From positions 1 to 64,000 of the forward strand of contig JAWHQI010000736.1 in NCBI GenBank assembly GCA_033032865.1: 64,000 nt of DNA. The letters run 5' to 3'. The notes beneath the pieces are model-generated. The model did not search any database. It saw only the letters and a list, made by a program, of their open reading frames with translations, and was not told the DNA's origin. Every line of letters starts with the position of its first letter. The first letter of the stretch is position 1. Position numbers and translations under genes: made by a program. The stretch comes from Dactylorhiza incarnata. Its lineage: Eukaryota > Streptophyta > Magnoliopsida > Asparagales > Orchidaceae. Below, one piece after another: positions 33,147 to 44,171 of the stretch.

Positions 33147-36100
33147 ATGGAAGGTGGATTCGCAAGAGGTCTTGGTATTGAACTCCTCACATCGACTAAC
33201 TTTAAAAAGTGGAAGTCGTGTATGGAGAGTTACTTGCTTGGCGAGGAATTATGGGAGGTAGTTGGCGGAGAAGACACACAAGAGGTGTTTATAGCAGGAG
33301 ATAATATGGCAGAGGTGAGACTTTGGAGGAGGACGAATGCTAAGGCTGAGTTCACTCTCAAGAGGGCTATGTCACCGGAGCTGTTTGATCACATCATAGG
33401 ATGTAAATCTACTGCTGAGATTTGGACATCCTTGGATGGATTGTTCAATAAGAAAAATGTAGCGAGGCTACAGTATCTTGAAAATGAGTTGGCAAAGGCC
33501 TCTCAAGGTGATCTCTCTGTTTCTACCTTCTTCCTCAAGATGAAGAACCTCACGGTAGAGATTTCTGCATTGGACCTTGATGAGCCTATCTCTGAGGAAA
33601 AACTGAAGAGGCATATCATTCGCGGGTTGCGGAAGGAGTATCTTGCCTTTATGACTTCAGTTCAGGGTTGGGAAAATCAACCGTCGTTGTTAGAGCTGGA
33701 GAACCTTCTTGCTTCGCAAGAAAGTTTAGCAAGACAGATGGCGGGGGTTTCTATCTCCGTGGGAGAAAGTGATGTGATGTTCTCTGGGAAGAAGAAGAAG
33801 AAATGGGAGAAGAAGAAGCCGGGTCATGATGGACCCTCCACTTCAGGTCAGCAAGATAGAGGCTATGCCTCTAAGTCTGATGGGAAGAAGAAAGGAGAGG
33901 GACCGAGGTGCTTTAGATGCAATAAGACCGGGCACTTCAAGAAAGATTGTCGGGTGAATCTTCAGCCGGGACATGCAGTGGAGAAGGAGATGCCAAAGTC
34001 TGATGAAGTTGGATGGGGAGGAGCCTTTGTGTCTAATATAACGGAGATCCCCGTTAAGGCCTTGGCTTCCATCAACTATGATGAGGACTGGATTGTTGAT
34101 TCAGGGTGTGGGCATCACCTCACCGGGGATGGATCAAAGTTCTCTTCTTTGGCGCCTTACTCAGGTAACAATGCTATCATTACGGCTGATAATTCTATTC
34201 ATCCAGTAGAACACGAAGGTGTTGTCTCTCTGAGCAGTGATAAGGGTCCACTCACGTTGAGGAGTGTTTATCACGTGCCTGGTATGAAGAAGAATCTCTT
34301 CTCTGTGACCAATGCGGTCGATGCCGGTTATCACGTTCTGTTCGGCCCAACAGAAGTGAAGTTTCTTAAAACTCAACCGGAGATAAAAGGAGATGTTATT
34401 CACGTCGGCAAACTGGTGAAGGACTTGTTCGTTTTATCGACAAGTACCTATGTTGATAAGATAAGGACAAATGATGGTGCAGCCATCTGGCATGAAAGGT
34501 TGGGGCATGTAGGTATGGACAAATTGAAGGCTATGGCGTTAAGGGGCCTTGTCAATGGCTTGCCTAGCTTGTCCTCCTATGGAGATGGTCATGTCTGCGA
34601 AGGATGTCAGTTTGGTAAGTCTCATCGACTTCCATTTGACAAATCGCAAACAAGGTGCAAAGTGCCGTTGGAGTGCATCCACGGTGATTTGATGGGACCG
34701 ACTGCCACCCCAAGTCTTGGAGGCAATAGATACATGTTGGTGTTGATTGAAGATTATACCAGATATGTCTGGGTGTATTTCTTGAAAGAGAAGTCAGAAG
34801 CCTTTGCAAAATTTGTGGAGTTCAAGGAGCTGGTTGAAGGCCGGCTTGGCCTGCGGGTTAAAAAACTTAGAACTGACAATGGTGGGGAGTTCACCTCTGG
34901 TGAGTTCTCAAGTTTTTGCAGGAAGCATGGCATCAGGAGAGAGCTCACTTGTGCCCATACTCCACAGCAGAATGGCGCTGTGGAAAGGAAGATCCGTCAT
35001 CTGACGGAAATTTGCAAATGCTGGCTTCATGCCAAGAGTATCCCAAAGTCCTTCTGGGCGGAGGGAATGTCTTGTGCAGCTTATGTCATCAACAGATTGC
35101 CTATGAGTCCTATCAACATGAAGACCCCTCACGAACTAATGTTCAAGGAGAAGCCGAGCGTTGCACACTTTCGGGTGTTTGGATCAACCTGCTATGTGCA
35201 CATTCCTGATGCTCTTCGGACAAAGCTAGATGCGAAAGAAAGGAAGCTAGTCTTTGTTGGGTATGATGAGCGGAAGAAGGGATGGAGATGCATGGATCCT
35301 GAGACACGGAGATCAATTATTTCTCGGGATGTGGTGTTTGATGAAGTGACTTCTTACAAGGGGAGTTCAGGAGTTGAGCTACCAGAGAGCAGGGTTGATG
35401 AAGGAGGAAAAGCTGCGGGAAGTCTTCAAGTGGAGTTGACTGTTTCACAAGGAGCTCCAGTTGTGTCAAGCTCTGAGATGGAGGCTTCAGGTTCTGGAAG
35501 CAGGGGGAGCGATGCTCCAAGTTCATCTGGAAGAGAAGCTTGCACAGAAGAAGCGGCTAAGGAGGTGGTTAGTCAGGAGCAACCTCTTAGGAGGTCGAAG
35601 AGGACTATTCAACCACCAGATCGATATACAGGAGGAAACATGGTGAACTTTGTTTCATATTTCTTTACTGGTCCCTTGGATGAAAGGGAGTCGTCGAGCT
35701 TTGAGAAAGCCAGAGGTGTGAAGGAGTGGGACATTGCTATGCAAGAAGAGATGGCAGCTCTCGAGAAGAATGAGACCTGGTCTCTTATGCCCAAGCCCAA
35801 GGGCACCATTCCTGTCACTTGCAAGTGGGTTTTCAAGCTGAAGAAGAAAGCTGACGGCAGTATCGAGCGGTACAAGGCTCGCCTTATAGCTTGCGGGTTT
35901 TCACAGCAGTACGGAGAAGATTATGATGAGACGTTTAGTCCAGTGGCAAAGATGACTTCTGTTCGATTTGTTATTGCCTTAGCGGCTTCGAGTGGTTGGG
36001 AGATTTGGCAACTCGACGTGAAGAATGCTTTCTTATACGGCGAAATTGACAAGGATATCTTCATGCTCCAACCGCAAGGCTTCATCTCGAAGGAGTATCC

Positions 36101-37235
36101 GGACTACGTTTGTAAGTTGAAGAAGGCCCTGTATGGGTTGAAGCAAGCGCCTCGGGCGTGGTACGGGAAGATTGCAGAGTATCTCTTATTCTGCGGATTC
36201 GTTGCTTCAGACTCTGATTCTAGCTTGTTCATCAAGAAGGAGGGGGTGCTTCGGGTGATGGTACTGCTATATGTAGATGACATGATTGTCACCGGAAACT
36301 CAAAGGAAGCTGTTGCAAGACTCAGGGCTGAGCTTGCTATCAGATTCAAGATGAAGGATCTGGGGGAGCTTCACCATTTCCTTGGACTCGAGGTGCAGAG
36401 GCGGGAGAGCGGAGTGCTCATTTCTCAGGCTGGCTATGCGGAGCGGATCGTTCAACGATTTGGCTTGGAGGAAGGGAAAAGCAGCTCTATACCTCTGGAG
36501 CAACATCATAAACTTCAGAAGGATGAGGGAAGAGTTCTATCTGATCCGTTGGTTTTTCGAGCTCTGGTTGGGAGCTTGATCTACTTGACGATCACAAGGC
36601 CAGATATTGCTTATGCAGTTGGCAAGGTGAGTCGGTATATGGCGGAGCCACGGAAGCCTCATCTTCTAGCGGCGAAAGGTATATTGAAGTATGTGAAGTC
36701 GACCTCTGATTTGGGTCTCCTATATAGGAGAGGGTCAAGCTTGGAGTTGCATGGATTCATGGATGTTGATTATGGGGGAGACGTGGATGATCGAAGATCA
36801 ACGTCTGGTTATGTCTTTATGACGGGCCTCACAGCTATTTCTTGGTGCAGCAAGAAGCAAGACTCGGTGTCTGTATCTACCACGGAAGCGGAGTACAAGG
36901 CTTCGTCCTTGGCAGCTCAGGAAGCCATTTGGCTCAGGAGGTTGGTAGAAGACGTTCATCAGGAGGTTCGAGGTCCCACTATGCTACGCGGGGACAATGA
37001 GAGTGCTCTCAAGCTGGTCAACAATCCAGTCTGTCACGCGAGGACCAAGCATATAGAGATTGAGCACCATTTCATTCGTGAAAAGGTGTTGGGAGGATCT
37101 CTTATAGTCGAGCATGTTCGGAGTGCGGACAATGTCGCTGACATCTTCATAAAGCCGCTGGCGAAGGGACCGTTTACTCGGTTAAGGGGGTTGCTCGGGT
37201 TAGTTTCCACTTCCCACTTCAAGGGGGAGTGTTGA
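33147..37235 (+). CDS. Copia K gag-pol polyprotein
   Basis: This is a single open frame of 1362 codons encoding all retrotransposition functions. Domains in order: gag core (residues 1-220, with NFKKWKSCMESYLLGEELWE), CCHC knuckle CFRCNKTGHFKKDC (from residue 255), aspartic protease DSGCGHH (Asp 318), GAG_pre-integrase WHERLGHVGMDKL with a downstream CEGC pair, integrase with Asp 514 (HGDLMGP), Asp 577 (RTDNGGEF) and Glu 613 (AVERK), RT with YVDDM (1042-1046), and RNase H with STTEAEYKA (Glu about 1247). Start is the ATG at 33147, 77 bp after the PBS. The stop TGA uses bases 5 and 6 of the 3' LTR. Length and order suit a Copia element, possibly Tork/Tnt1-like. One oddity is LIEDYTRY where LIDDYTRY is usual. 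Confidence 0.95.
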   Translation: MEGGFARGLGIELLTSTNFKKWKSCMESYLLGEELWEVVGGEDTQEVFIAGDNMAEVRLWRRTNAKAEFTLKRAMSPELFDHIIGCKSTAEIWTSLDGLFNKKNVARLQYLENELAKASQGDLSVSTFFLKMKNLTVEISALDLDEPISEEKLKRHIIRGLRKEYLAFMTSVQGWENQPSLLELENLLASQESLARQMAGVSISVGESDVMFSGKKKKKWEKKKPGHDGPSTSGQQDRGYASKSDGKKKGEGPRCFRCNKTGHFKKDCRVNLQPGHAVEKEMPKSDEVGWGGAFVSNITEIPVKALASINYDEDWIVDSGCGHHLTGDGSKFSSLAPYSGNNAIITADNSIHPVEHEGVVSLSSDKGPLTLRSVYHVPGMKKNLFSVTNAVDAGYHVLFGPTEVKFLKTQPEIKGDVIHVGKLVKDLFVLSTSTYVDKIRTNDGAAIWHERLGHVGMDKLKAMALRGLVNGLPSLSSYGDGHVCEGCQFGKSHRLPFDKSQTRCKVPLECIHGDLMGPTATPSLGGNRYMLVLIEDYTRYVWVYFLKEKSEAFAKFVEFKELVEGRLGLRVKKLRTDNGGEFTSGEFSSFCRKHGIRRELTCAHTPQQNGAVERKIRHLTEICKCWLHAKSIPKSFWAEGMSCAAYVINRLPMSPINMKTPHELMFKEKPSVAHFRVFGSTCYVHIPDALRTKLDAKERKLVFVGYDERKKGWRCMDPETRRSIISRDVVFDEVTSYKGSSGVELPESRVDEGGKAAGSLQVELTVSQGAPVVSSSEMEASGSGSRGSDAPSSSGREACTEEAAKEVVSQEQPLRRSKRTIQPPDRYTGGNMVNFVSYFFTGPLDERESSSFEKARGVKEWDIAMQEEMAALEKNETWSLMPKPKGTIPVTCKWVFKLKKKADGSIERYKARLIACGFSQQYGEDYDETFSPVAKMTSVRFVIALAASSGWEIWQLDVKNAFLYGEIDKDIFMLQPQGFISKEYPDYVCKLKKALYGLKQAPRAWYGKIAEYLLFCGFVASDSDSSLFIKKEGVLRVMVLLYVDDMIVTGNSKEAVARLRAELAIRFKMKDLGELHHFLGLEVQRRESGVLISQAGYAERIVQRFGLEEGKSSSIPLEQHHKLQKDEGRVLSDPLVFRALVGSLIYLTITRPDIAYAVGKVSRYMAEPRKPHLLAAKGILKYVKSTSDLGLLYRRGSSLELHGFMDVDYGGDVDDRRSTSGYVFMTGLTAISWCSKKQDSVSVSTTEAEYKASSLAAQEAIWLRRLVEDVHQEVRGPTMLRGDNESALKLVNNPVCHARTKHIEIEHHFIREKVLGGSLIVEHVRSADNVADIFIKPLAKGPFTRLRGLLGLVSTSHFKGEC

Positions 37236-38466
37236 AATTGTTGAAGTGTAGTGGAAGGGAGTCCGGCTGGTCTGGAGGCTGGAGACCGCAGAGACCGCTC
37301 GGTCTGCGCTGGTGCTCGAGCGGTTTGGTTCTAGCGATCTGGTGAGATCGGCAAGCTTGCTTCTTGGGGTTTGGTCGTGACGACCTGTTGCGGGTTGTTT
37401 CCGGTCTCCTTCTGGGCGGTTTGCTCTTGGTAGATGCGGGTTGTTCCCAAGAAGATCTGCTGGTTTGCCTGGCCCCCTTATTGGAAGACCGGGCGGGTTG
37501 TTCCTATATGGCCGTCTACCCGGGCGGTCTATCTTGGCGATCTGGCGACTTGGTTGAAGTCGGCCAGATGGTTCTAGCTTGCTCCTGTTGATCTAAGGAA
37601 GGAGCGTTGTTGAGACCGCACGGCTTGTGCGCGGTCTCGTGTTCGCGCAGCCTGTGCGCGATCTGGTCTGCTGATTTGCATCTTGGTCGGGTGATCGTCC
37701 AAGAGATCTGTTCGCGCGGTCTGTCTTTTGAGACTGTTCGCGATCTGATGGGTGGTGACTGTATCCCAGTTTGTGCGGTGACGACATCCGTCCACCCGCC
37801 TATAAATAGGGGTGCATGGCCCGTCATTATTAAGAAGAACTGTAAGAACCAGAGCCCGGATTGTTTCTTGCGGTCTCAAGTTTGAGTTCGCGCGACTTGG
37901 ATGCGAGTTAAACTTTGTTGTGTTCGCAGGTTTGCGGTCAGCAGGGTGCGGTCTCCTTCCTTGGTGATTTCCGGTGGCTCGAATAAACAGTTCGTCTGTG
38001 GTCTGTCAGCGAACTGGGTTATGGTGTTCTTGTGCTGTTCGCAGCGGACTCAGGAATCAGGCGACCTTCAGCGGTTAGGCGGTCTGAGTTGCGGCCTGGC
38101 GACAGCTTCAGTTCTTTGTTCCAATAAGCTTCAGTTCGTGCGGTCTGAGGTGCGGTCTTGCAGTGCTGGCAGTCTGTCCGGTTTCTGTTCGTGCAATCTC
38201 AGGGCAAGCCGGGCGAGTTCTGGAGTGGTGCGACTTGTGCGGTCTGAGCTTGTCTAGCCGCCAGCTTTGTTTTTTGGTGTGTTTTGTTCTTCTCATCTCC
38301 GTGATTCTGATGAATCATGTCTCGCTGTGTATACCTTGCATTGTAAAGCAGTTCTGTTTCAATAAAGATTTCTTATGTTGCTGTTTTGACATTGTGGTTG
38401 TTTGGCTATAACTCTTGTTGATATAACTCCTGCTTACTCCTAAACGGTCCAATCAAAATTTTAACA
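37230..38466 (+). repeat. 3' LTR of Copia K
   Basis: It is 1237 bp and colinear with the 5' LTR without indels overall. It starts with TGT TGA, which supplies the last Cys codon and the stop of the polyprotein. Confidence 0.93.
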
Positions 38467-39429
38467 AGAAGAAGGTATTGAAGGCGGCAACATGGGATGA
38501 TTCTTCATCCTGATGCTCAAGCGAGTCATGTTCAAGTGAGGATGGTGAGGCAAACTTGTGCCTCATGGGGAAGAACCAAGAATCTACTGATGATGAGTGT
38601 AGTGTCCAATGCGACACCGAGGTAATTCCTTCTACTTATGATTATCTTTATATTGAATATTTAGAAACGTGCAAATCATTTGGAAGAAACTTAAAAGATC
38701 TTGATCTCCTAAAAACTGAAAATAAAGTCCTTTTAAAACAAAATAAAAAATTAAATTAAGAACTAAATACATTGGATAAAGAATTGGTGTCTTACCAAAA
38801 GAATGACAACCATTTGTCTAAGGCAAAGGAACTTGAATGCGATCTTTTTAAGGCTCTCTCGAATATCGAATCACTCATAAAAGAAAAGGGAGACATAGAA
38901 AGAAGGTTGAAAATATCTCTTTCTCAAATTGAAAATGAAAAGAAAATTTCGCAAAGAGATGTGGAAATTTAGTAAGCAAAAACTTTGCCTTAAAACCACA
39001 AATAAATGATCATAATATAGCAATAAAAAAATTTGGGGTTGGCCAAAAATCACTGTACATGATTTGGGGCAGCCAATGCCATGGATCTGCAAAGTTTGGG
39101 CTCGGTTATATTTCGGAAGCCTACCGCCCAACATTGACTACTAACATTAGCGTTGGCTCTTCTCCCAGAAATCAAAACTCTTTTCATAAAAAAAATCCTT
39201 CACTCCCTCTAACTCTGCCTCCACCAGCAAGGGTCAACAACATTCTCTGAAAAAGGTCTCAACCCCTTTTGTTGTTTGTGCCAATTACTTATTTTTTGGC
39301 CACACCACTGATTCTTGCAGGAAGAAGGTAAAGCGTACTGTAAAGCAAATATGGGTACCTAAGGTCTCCACATATGTTATGGGAGGAACCTCATGGGTAT
39401 CCGGATCTTCACTGACATTTTCCTCTTAG
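38467..39429 (+). pseudogene. Element S gag, C-terminal part
   Basis: The gag of S resumes here: an acidic Ser-rich stretch, then a charged heptad-like segment (38556-38972, with SKAKELECDLFKALSNIESL and one stop at 38757) that looks coiled-coil. A second, damaged zinc knuckle follows near 39274-39325, readable as C...GHTTDSCRK with the second Cys lost. The second knuckle before protease is shared with B and E. Confidence 0.78.
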
Positions 39430-40677
39430 GTATGTTGGCAGTCTAAGGGCAAAGAAGACATATGGTACTTGGACTCAGGTTACTCCAAGCACATGATGGG
39501 CGATAAAGCAAAGTTCCTTAGCCTCACTAAGAAGAAAGGAGGAACCGTGAATTTTGGTGACAATGGAAAAGGAAGAATACTGGGCACCGGTACAGTGGGT
39601 AATGACTCTTTCTCTCTTACTAATGTCTTGTTTGTAGAAGGCTTAAAACATAACTTAATCTCTATTAGTCAATTATGTGATAAAGGCCTTAATGTGTTAT
39701 TTGAGTCTTCTACTAATCTGTGCAAAATCATTGATCCTAAGTCTAATAATATTGTACTCACTGCACCAAGAATTCATAATGTTTATTTAATTGCGTTTCA
39801 TGATCTATCACGTGCATCTCTTAAATGACTTATATCTAAAAATGAAGAACTTGAATTATGGCATAGGCGTCTTGGTCACTCTAGCACCAAGTTGATTTTA
39901 AAATTATCAAAAAATTAAATTGTCAGAGGATTGCCAATCCTAAATGGAAACCTCTCTTCCTTATGCTCACCATGCCAAAAGGGAAAATTTTCAAAAACAT
40001 CATTTAAAAGTAAAATTGAAGTATCCACCTCAAGACCATTGCAACTAATTCACATGGATTTTTTTGGGCCAATTAGCACTTGTAGCCTTGGTGGTAAAAA
40101 GTATTCATTTGTATTAATTGATGATTTTTCAAGATTCACGTGGACTTTATTTCTTACCTCCAAATCCGATGCATTTTCTGAATTTTCAAAACTTTGCATT
40201 CGCATTCAAAATGAATTAGACTTAAAAATTAAATGCATAAGGTCGGATCATGGAGGGGAATTTGAAAATGATAGTTTCACCACTTTCTGCAATAATCTAG
40301 GCATTAAACACGAATTTTCCGCTCCACGCACCCCTCAACAAAACGGTGTGGTGGAGAGGAAAAATAGAACCCTTCAGGAACTCGCACGCACTATGTTATC
40401 AGAGTATGGGTTACCTAGATCTTTGTGGGCTGAAGCGGTAAATACATCATGCTATGTTATAAATCGTATCATGCTTCGCCCCATTTTGAAATTAACTCCA
40501 TTTGAATTATATTACCAAAAGAAACCTAATGTATCTTACTTTAATGTTTTTGGATGTAAATGTTTTATTTTAAATACTAAAGATGCATTAGCTAAATTTG
40601 ATGAAAAATGCGATGAAGGAATCTTTCTTGGCTACTCTTCTACCAGCAAAGCATATAGGATATGTAATAAAAGGACT
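39430..40677 (+). pseudogene. Element S protease and integrase
   Basis: Protease has WYLDSGYSKHMMGD (near 39460-39505) and LKHNLISISQLCDKGLNV. GAG_pre-integrase has LWHRRLGHSSTK and LCSPCQKGKF. The integrase triad is present: HMDFFGP, RSDHGGEF and QQNGVVERKNRTL. FGCKCFILN and FLGYSSTSKAYRICNKRT follow, then a TAA at 40678-40680. Stops near 39826 and 39916 break the chain between protease and integrase. The catalytic residues themselves are retained. Confidence 0.9.
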
Positions 40678-41635
40678 TAAAAGGTTGAAGAATCTATTCT
40701 TGTGAAGTTTGATGAACTTGTGCCTTGTGTAGATGCTAACAGTGCAGGAAAGGATGATGAACCCATCTCACCTTTGGTGCTTGATGACATTGAACCACTT
40801 GGAGAGAACAAAGTTGGAGTTTCAGTGCAAGAAGAAGTTGTGCCTCCAAGAGAACTTAGATTCACAAGAGATCATCCAAGAGAGCTTGTCATTGGAGAAC
40901 CATCAAGAGGGGTAACGACACGTTCTTCCCTTAATGAATCTTTTTCTAATATATGCTTCGTTTCTGAAATTGAACCCAAAAATGTTTCTACCGCTTTTAA
41001 TGATGAGTTTTGGATTATTGCTATGAATGAAGAATTAAATCAATTTGAACGGAATAAGGTTTGGAAGCTTGTTGAAAGACCATCAACTCACCCAGTCATA
41101 GGTGTAAAATGGATATTTAAAAATAAATTAGATGGAGATTCTAGAATCACTAGGAACAAAGCTAGATTAGTAGCACAAGGTTATTCTCAAATTGAGGGGG
41201 TAGATTTTGATGAAACATTTGCACCCGTTGCTCGCCTTGAATCGATTAGAATTTTTTTAGCTTTTGCGAGTTATAAGAAGTTCAAATTATTTCAAATGGA
41301 TGTTAAAAGTGCTTTCTTAAACGGGATAATTAAAGAAGAAGTATATGTCGAACACCCCCCCGGATTTATTGATGAAAAATTTCCAAATCATTTATATAGG
41401 TTAGAAAAAGCGCTTTATGGTCTAAAACAAGCGCCCCGTGCTTGGTAAGAATGCTTAACATCTTTTTTATTAATGCACGGTTATAAAATAGGTAGTGCCG
41501 ACAACACACTCTTCATTAAGTATATTGATAATGAAATAATTATTTTAAAAATATATGTTGATGATATTATTTTTGGAGCCACTAATGAAGAGTTGTGTAA
41601 TGATGTAGTACTAGTAATGCTACATGAAAAAATTG
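40678..41635 (+). pseudogene. Element S reverse transcriptase
   Basis: Blocks: [52 protein letters not shown], then a stop (TAA at 41446-41448) where Tyr is usual, and KIYVDDIIFGATNEELCND with the YVDD active site intact. Just after this the frame is interrupted by a DNA transposon (about 41617-41636). The rest of RT and RNase H resumes at 44172. Confidence 0.9.
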
Positions 41636-44171
41636 TATGGAAGACATTACATTTCACATAAGGACATAAAACAGTAGATTCAAGGGAGAATTTCATTTAA
41701 TCACATTCTTCAGGTAGCAAATTACCTTCATACTGAGTTGCATCTGCCATTGTGTTATACCCTCCTTTTAGTTCTAAGAAGGTATGGCTGTAGATTAAGA
41801 ACAAACCAGGATCAGGACATCATAAAAATTTATCATCAATCAAGGGTTTCAACTACTTGTCCCTACTACCACTGTATTTGGTCAAAATAAAAAAGGGGAT
41901 CAGCGGGAAAAGGACAAGAACAAATGCCTATTATGATATTTTAGTAGAAAATCATGCCAACACCCTTCATTTGAGAAGCTCAGTGGAAATGGGCAGCCAT
42001 TAAACAGAGGAATGAACATTTCACGTATCCCTCCTCCAGAACGCCTAACTTCTCCTTTTCAAGATAGAGGAGTGTTGAAGGTATTCGGCATTGTCTTCTA
42101 AAGAAGAGATCACAACTTTTCCAGATCTAGGAGAAGATATATCTCTGATGTTAGGAGATTTCTGCAGGTGCCGAAAACCAGGGAAGGTAAAGTAGGCGAT
42201 GATTTCACTGGAGATGAGAGAGAGACCCGTGAATCGCCGGCAAGGGGTGAGCCCAGGAAATCGAAGACAAGACTTATTTTGGGTAAATGAATGAATGAAA
42301 GAGGGGATTACCGAATATGGTCGTTTGGATGTTGGGGGCTCGCCGCCGGCGTGGGGTTGGGAGTCGAAATCAGGGCGAAGGAGATGGCAGAAACATGGAG
42401 GATCGCGGTTGGCGAGGAGTGGGGAGCCGAAATCTGCGATACGCGAGAGTTATTTCATGGGAGGTAGGTTATGGGAGCGCAGTTTTAGGGCTTTCTTTTG
42501 CCACGGACGTGGTAAATACTTAATTTTAGCCTTGAATTTTGGTAAACAGTGGCTATTAATCGTTTATTAGTCATGAACTTTGGTCATTTGTGGCTATTAA
42601 TCGTTTATTAGCCATGAACTTTGGTCATTTGTGGCTATTAATCTCTTATTAGCCATGAATTATTTAACCGTAGCTAATACTTTTTTATTAGCTACAAATT
42701 TGACTATCATAGCTAATACATACTTATTAGCCATTGCAAAAAAAAATATGTGACTAAAAATTATTTTTTTAGTAGTGTGTGCAGCCACCAGTATATCATT
42801 CCGCTCAGTTCTCCCCTTCCACAGACCAACCAACCAGCAAACAAAATTAAACTTTTAGAAATATATAATTTATGTTCATGTCTTTGAAATGGAAGGTGAG
42901 GAACGGAGCACATTAGAGAGCACATCGCTAATAACATAATCCAGATCAAATGGAAACAGCGAAAAAGAAATAAGAAATGCGGATACTGGGCTTGTAGAGC
43001 CCAGCAAGAAGATAAAACGCTGAATGGAAATAGAAACAGAGGAACAGGGTTAGCCCGCCAGAGTTGCAGATCATTTCCACAAATCTAACCATGAGACGGA
43101 GAAGAAAAACCTTAGAATAGAGATGGTAGATAAAAAGGAGGGGGTGAGTTTGATGTCTGTTCACCTGATGATGAGATGTTTGGAGCGAGATCAGATCCTC
43201 TTCTCACTACTTTCCATCAGCGGTGCAAAGCAGAGGAGGCAGCGGGAGGGGCATCGCCGATGGTGCCATCATGCTACTCCCCACCATGTATCATCATTTG
43301 GGATGAGATTTACTTACATCAGATCACGTTCATGCATAGCGAGTTGCTGAAGGAGCGAGGAAGGCTTCCGGCGAGTGGGTGAGGAATGCGGGAAGAAATC
43401 TCGATTTACGGGGATGCCCTAAGCACCAACGGGATCGAGAAGAAATGAGGGGCATGCGATGAAATCAGGGAGTGCAAACATCGGAGAATTAATGGAAGCC
43501 AGTGGACGGTTAGGATCAATTTATTTTGACCAAAAAATTAATATTTTCTTAAAAATCACGAGTTTTATTATTTTAGAATAGTATTTATGATAGGCTATAG
43601 AGAATGAAATTTTATGATAACTGCGGGAAGTAGAGTGAAAGGATATATGGGTCAAAATATTTGTGGAGGAATTGGAAAAAATGGCTATATGTAAAATATT
43701 TGTCATCTAAAAAATCAAAAAACAAATTTGTGATTACATAAATTCTATTACTAATTAAAATTTATTTCAGCACTAGAAAGAATGGTTATTGATAAATTTT
43801 TCTAGATATTTATATTGGTAATCTTGGGAAATTAATTAGATTTTCTCGTATGTTTAATCATTTTATTATAAAAATAATTTATATTTAAGTGGAAAATTCA
43901 TTATTTTTATGATTAGTGACTAAATTAGTTTTCGTCACTTAAAATTAGTTGTAGTGACCAAACTTACATTTTATCACTAAAGACAGTGTTTTTAGTGACC
44001 AGACTTATTTTTCGTCACTAAAGTCGTGTCTTTAGTGACCGAGCTTATATTTCGTCACTATAAACATGTCTTTAGTGACGAAATATATTTCGTCGCTAAA
44101 GACATCCCTTTAGTGACGAAATATATTTCGTCACAAAATTTTCGTCACTAAAGATCAGTTTTCTTGTAGTG
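41636..44171 (-). mobile_element. CACTA-type DNA transposon insertion(s), non-autonomous
   Basis: The right end, read on the minus strand from 44171, is CACTACAAGAAAACTGATC, a standard plant CACTA terminus. It is followed by subterminal repeats of GTGACGAAATATATTTCGTCAC type (about 43915-44160). A second right-type end CACTACTAAAAAAATAA lies at 42777. The pol reading on either side suggests TTG (41633-41635 and 44172-44174) as the 3-bp target copy, but the left end has no clean CACTA. A degraded TGCTACATGAAAAAATT at about 41618 is an alternative. No transposase is seen. It may be two adjacent or nested elements. Confidence 0.65.
42543..42670. repeat. 41-bp subterminal tandem repeat
   Basis: The unit GTGGCTATTAATCGTTTATT plus AGTCATGAACTTTGGTCATTT repeats about three times and decays toward the CACTA-type end at 42777. 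Confidence 0.8.

Larger units (their letters stand above)
31821..38466 (+). mobile_element. Copia K: structurally complete element nested in S
   Basis: It is 6646 bp, flanked by AGAAG on both sides (31816-31820 and 38467-38471). Two LTRs of exactly 1237 bp, a PBS right after the 5' LTR, one uninterrupted 1362-codon gag-pol ORF, and PPT AAGGGGGAG (37221-37229) touching the 3' LTR are all present. It is the only element here with every part needed for autonomy. The two LTRs differ at roughly 40 positions by eye, mostly transitions, so it is not a very recent insertion. Confidence 0.95.

Noticed and set aside
33147..37235. Host gene
   Set aside because: The domain order gag-protease-integrase-RT-RNase H between two LTRs identifies it as a Copia polyprotein.
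42295..43382. Captured host exon within the CACTA insertion
   Set aside because: The ORFs at 42295-42570 and 43123-43382 are short, lack recognisable domains and differ between frames. Local GC-richness alone is not enough.
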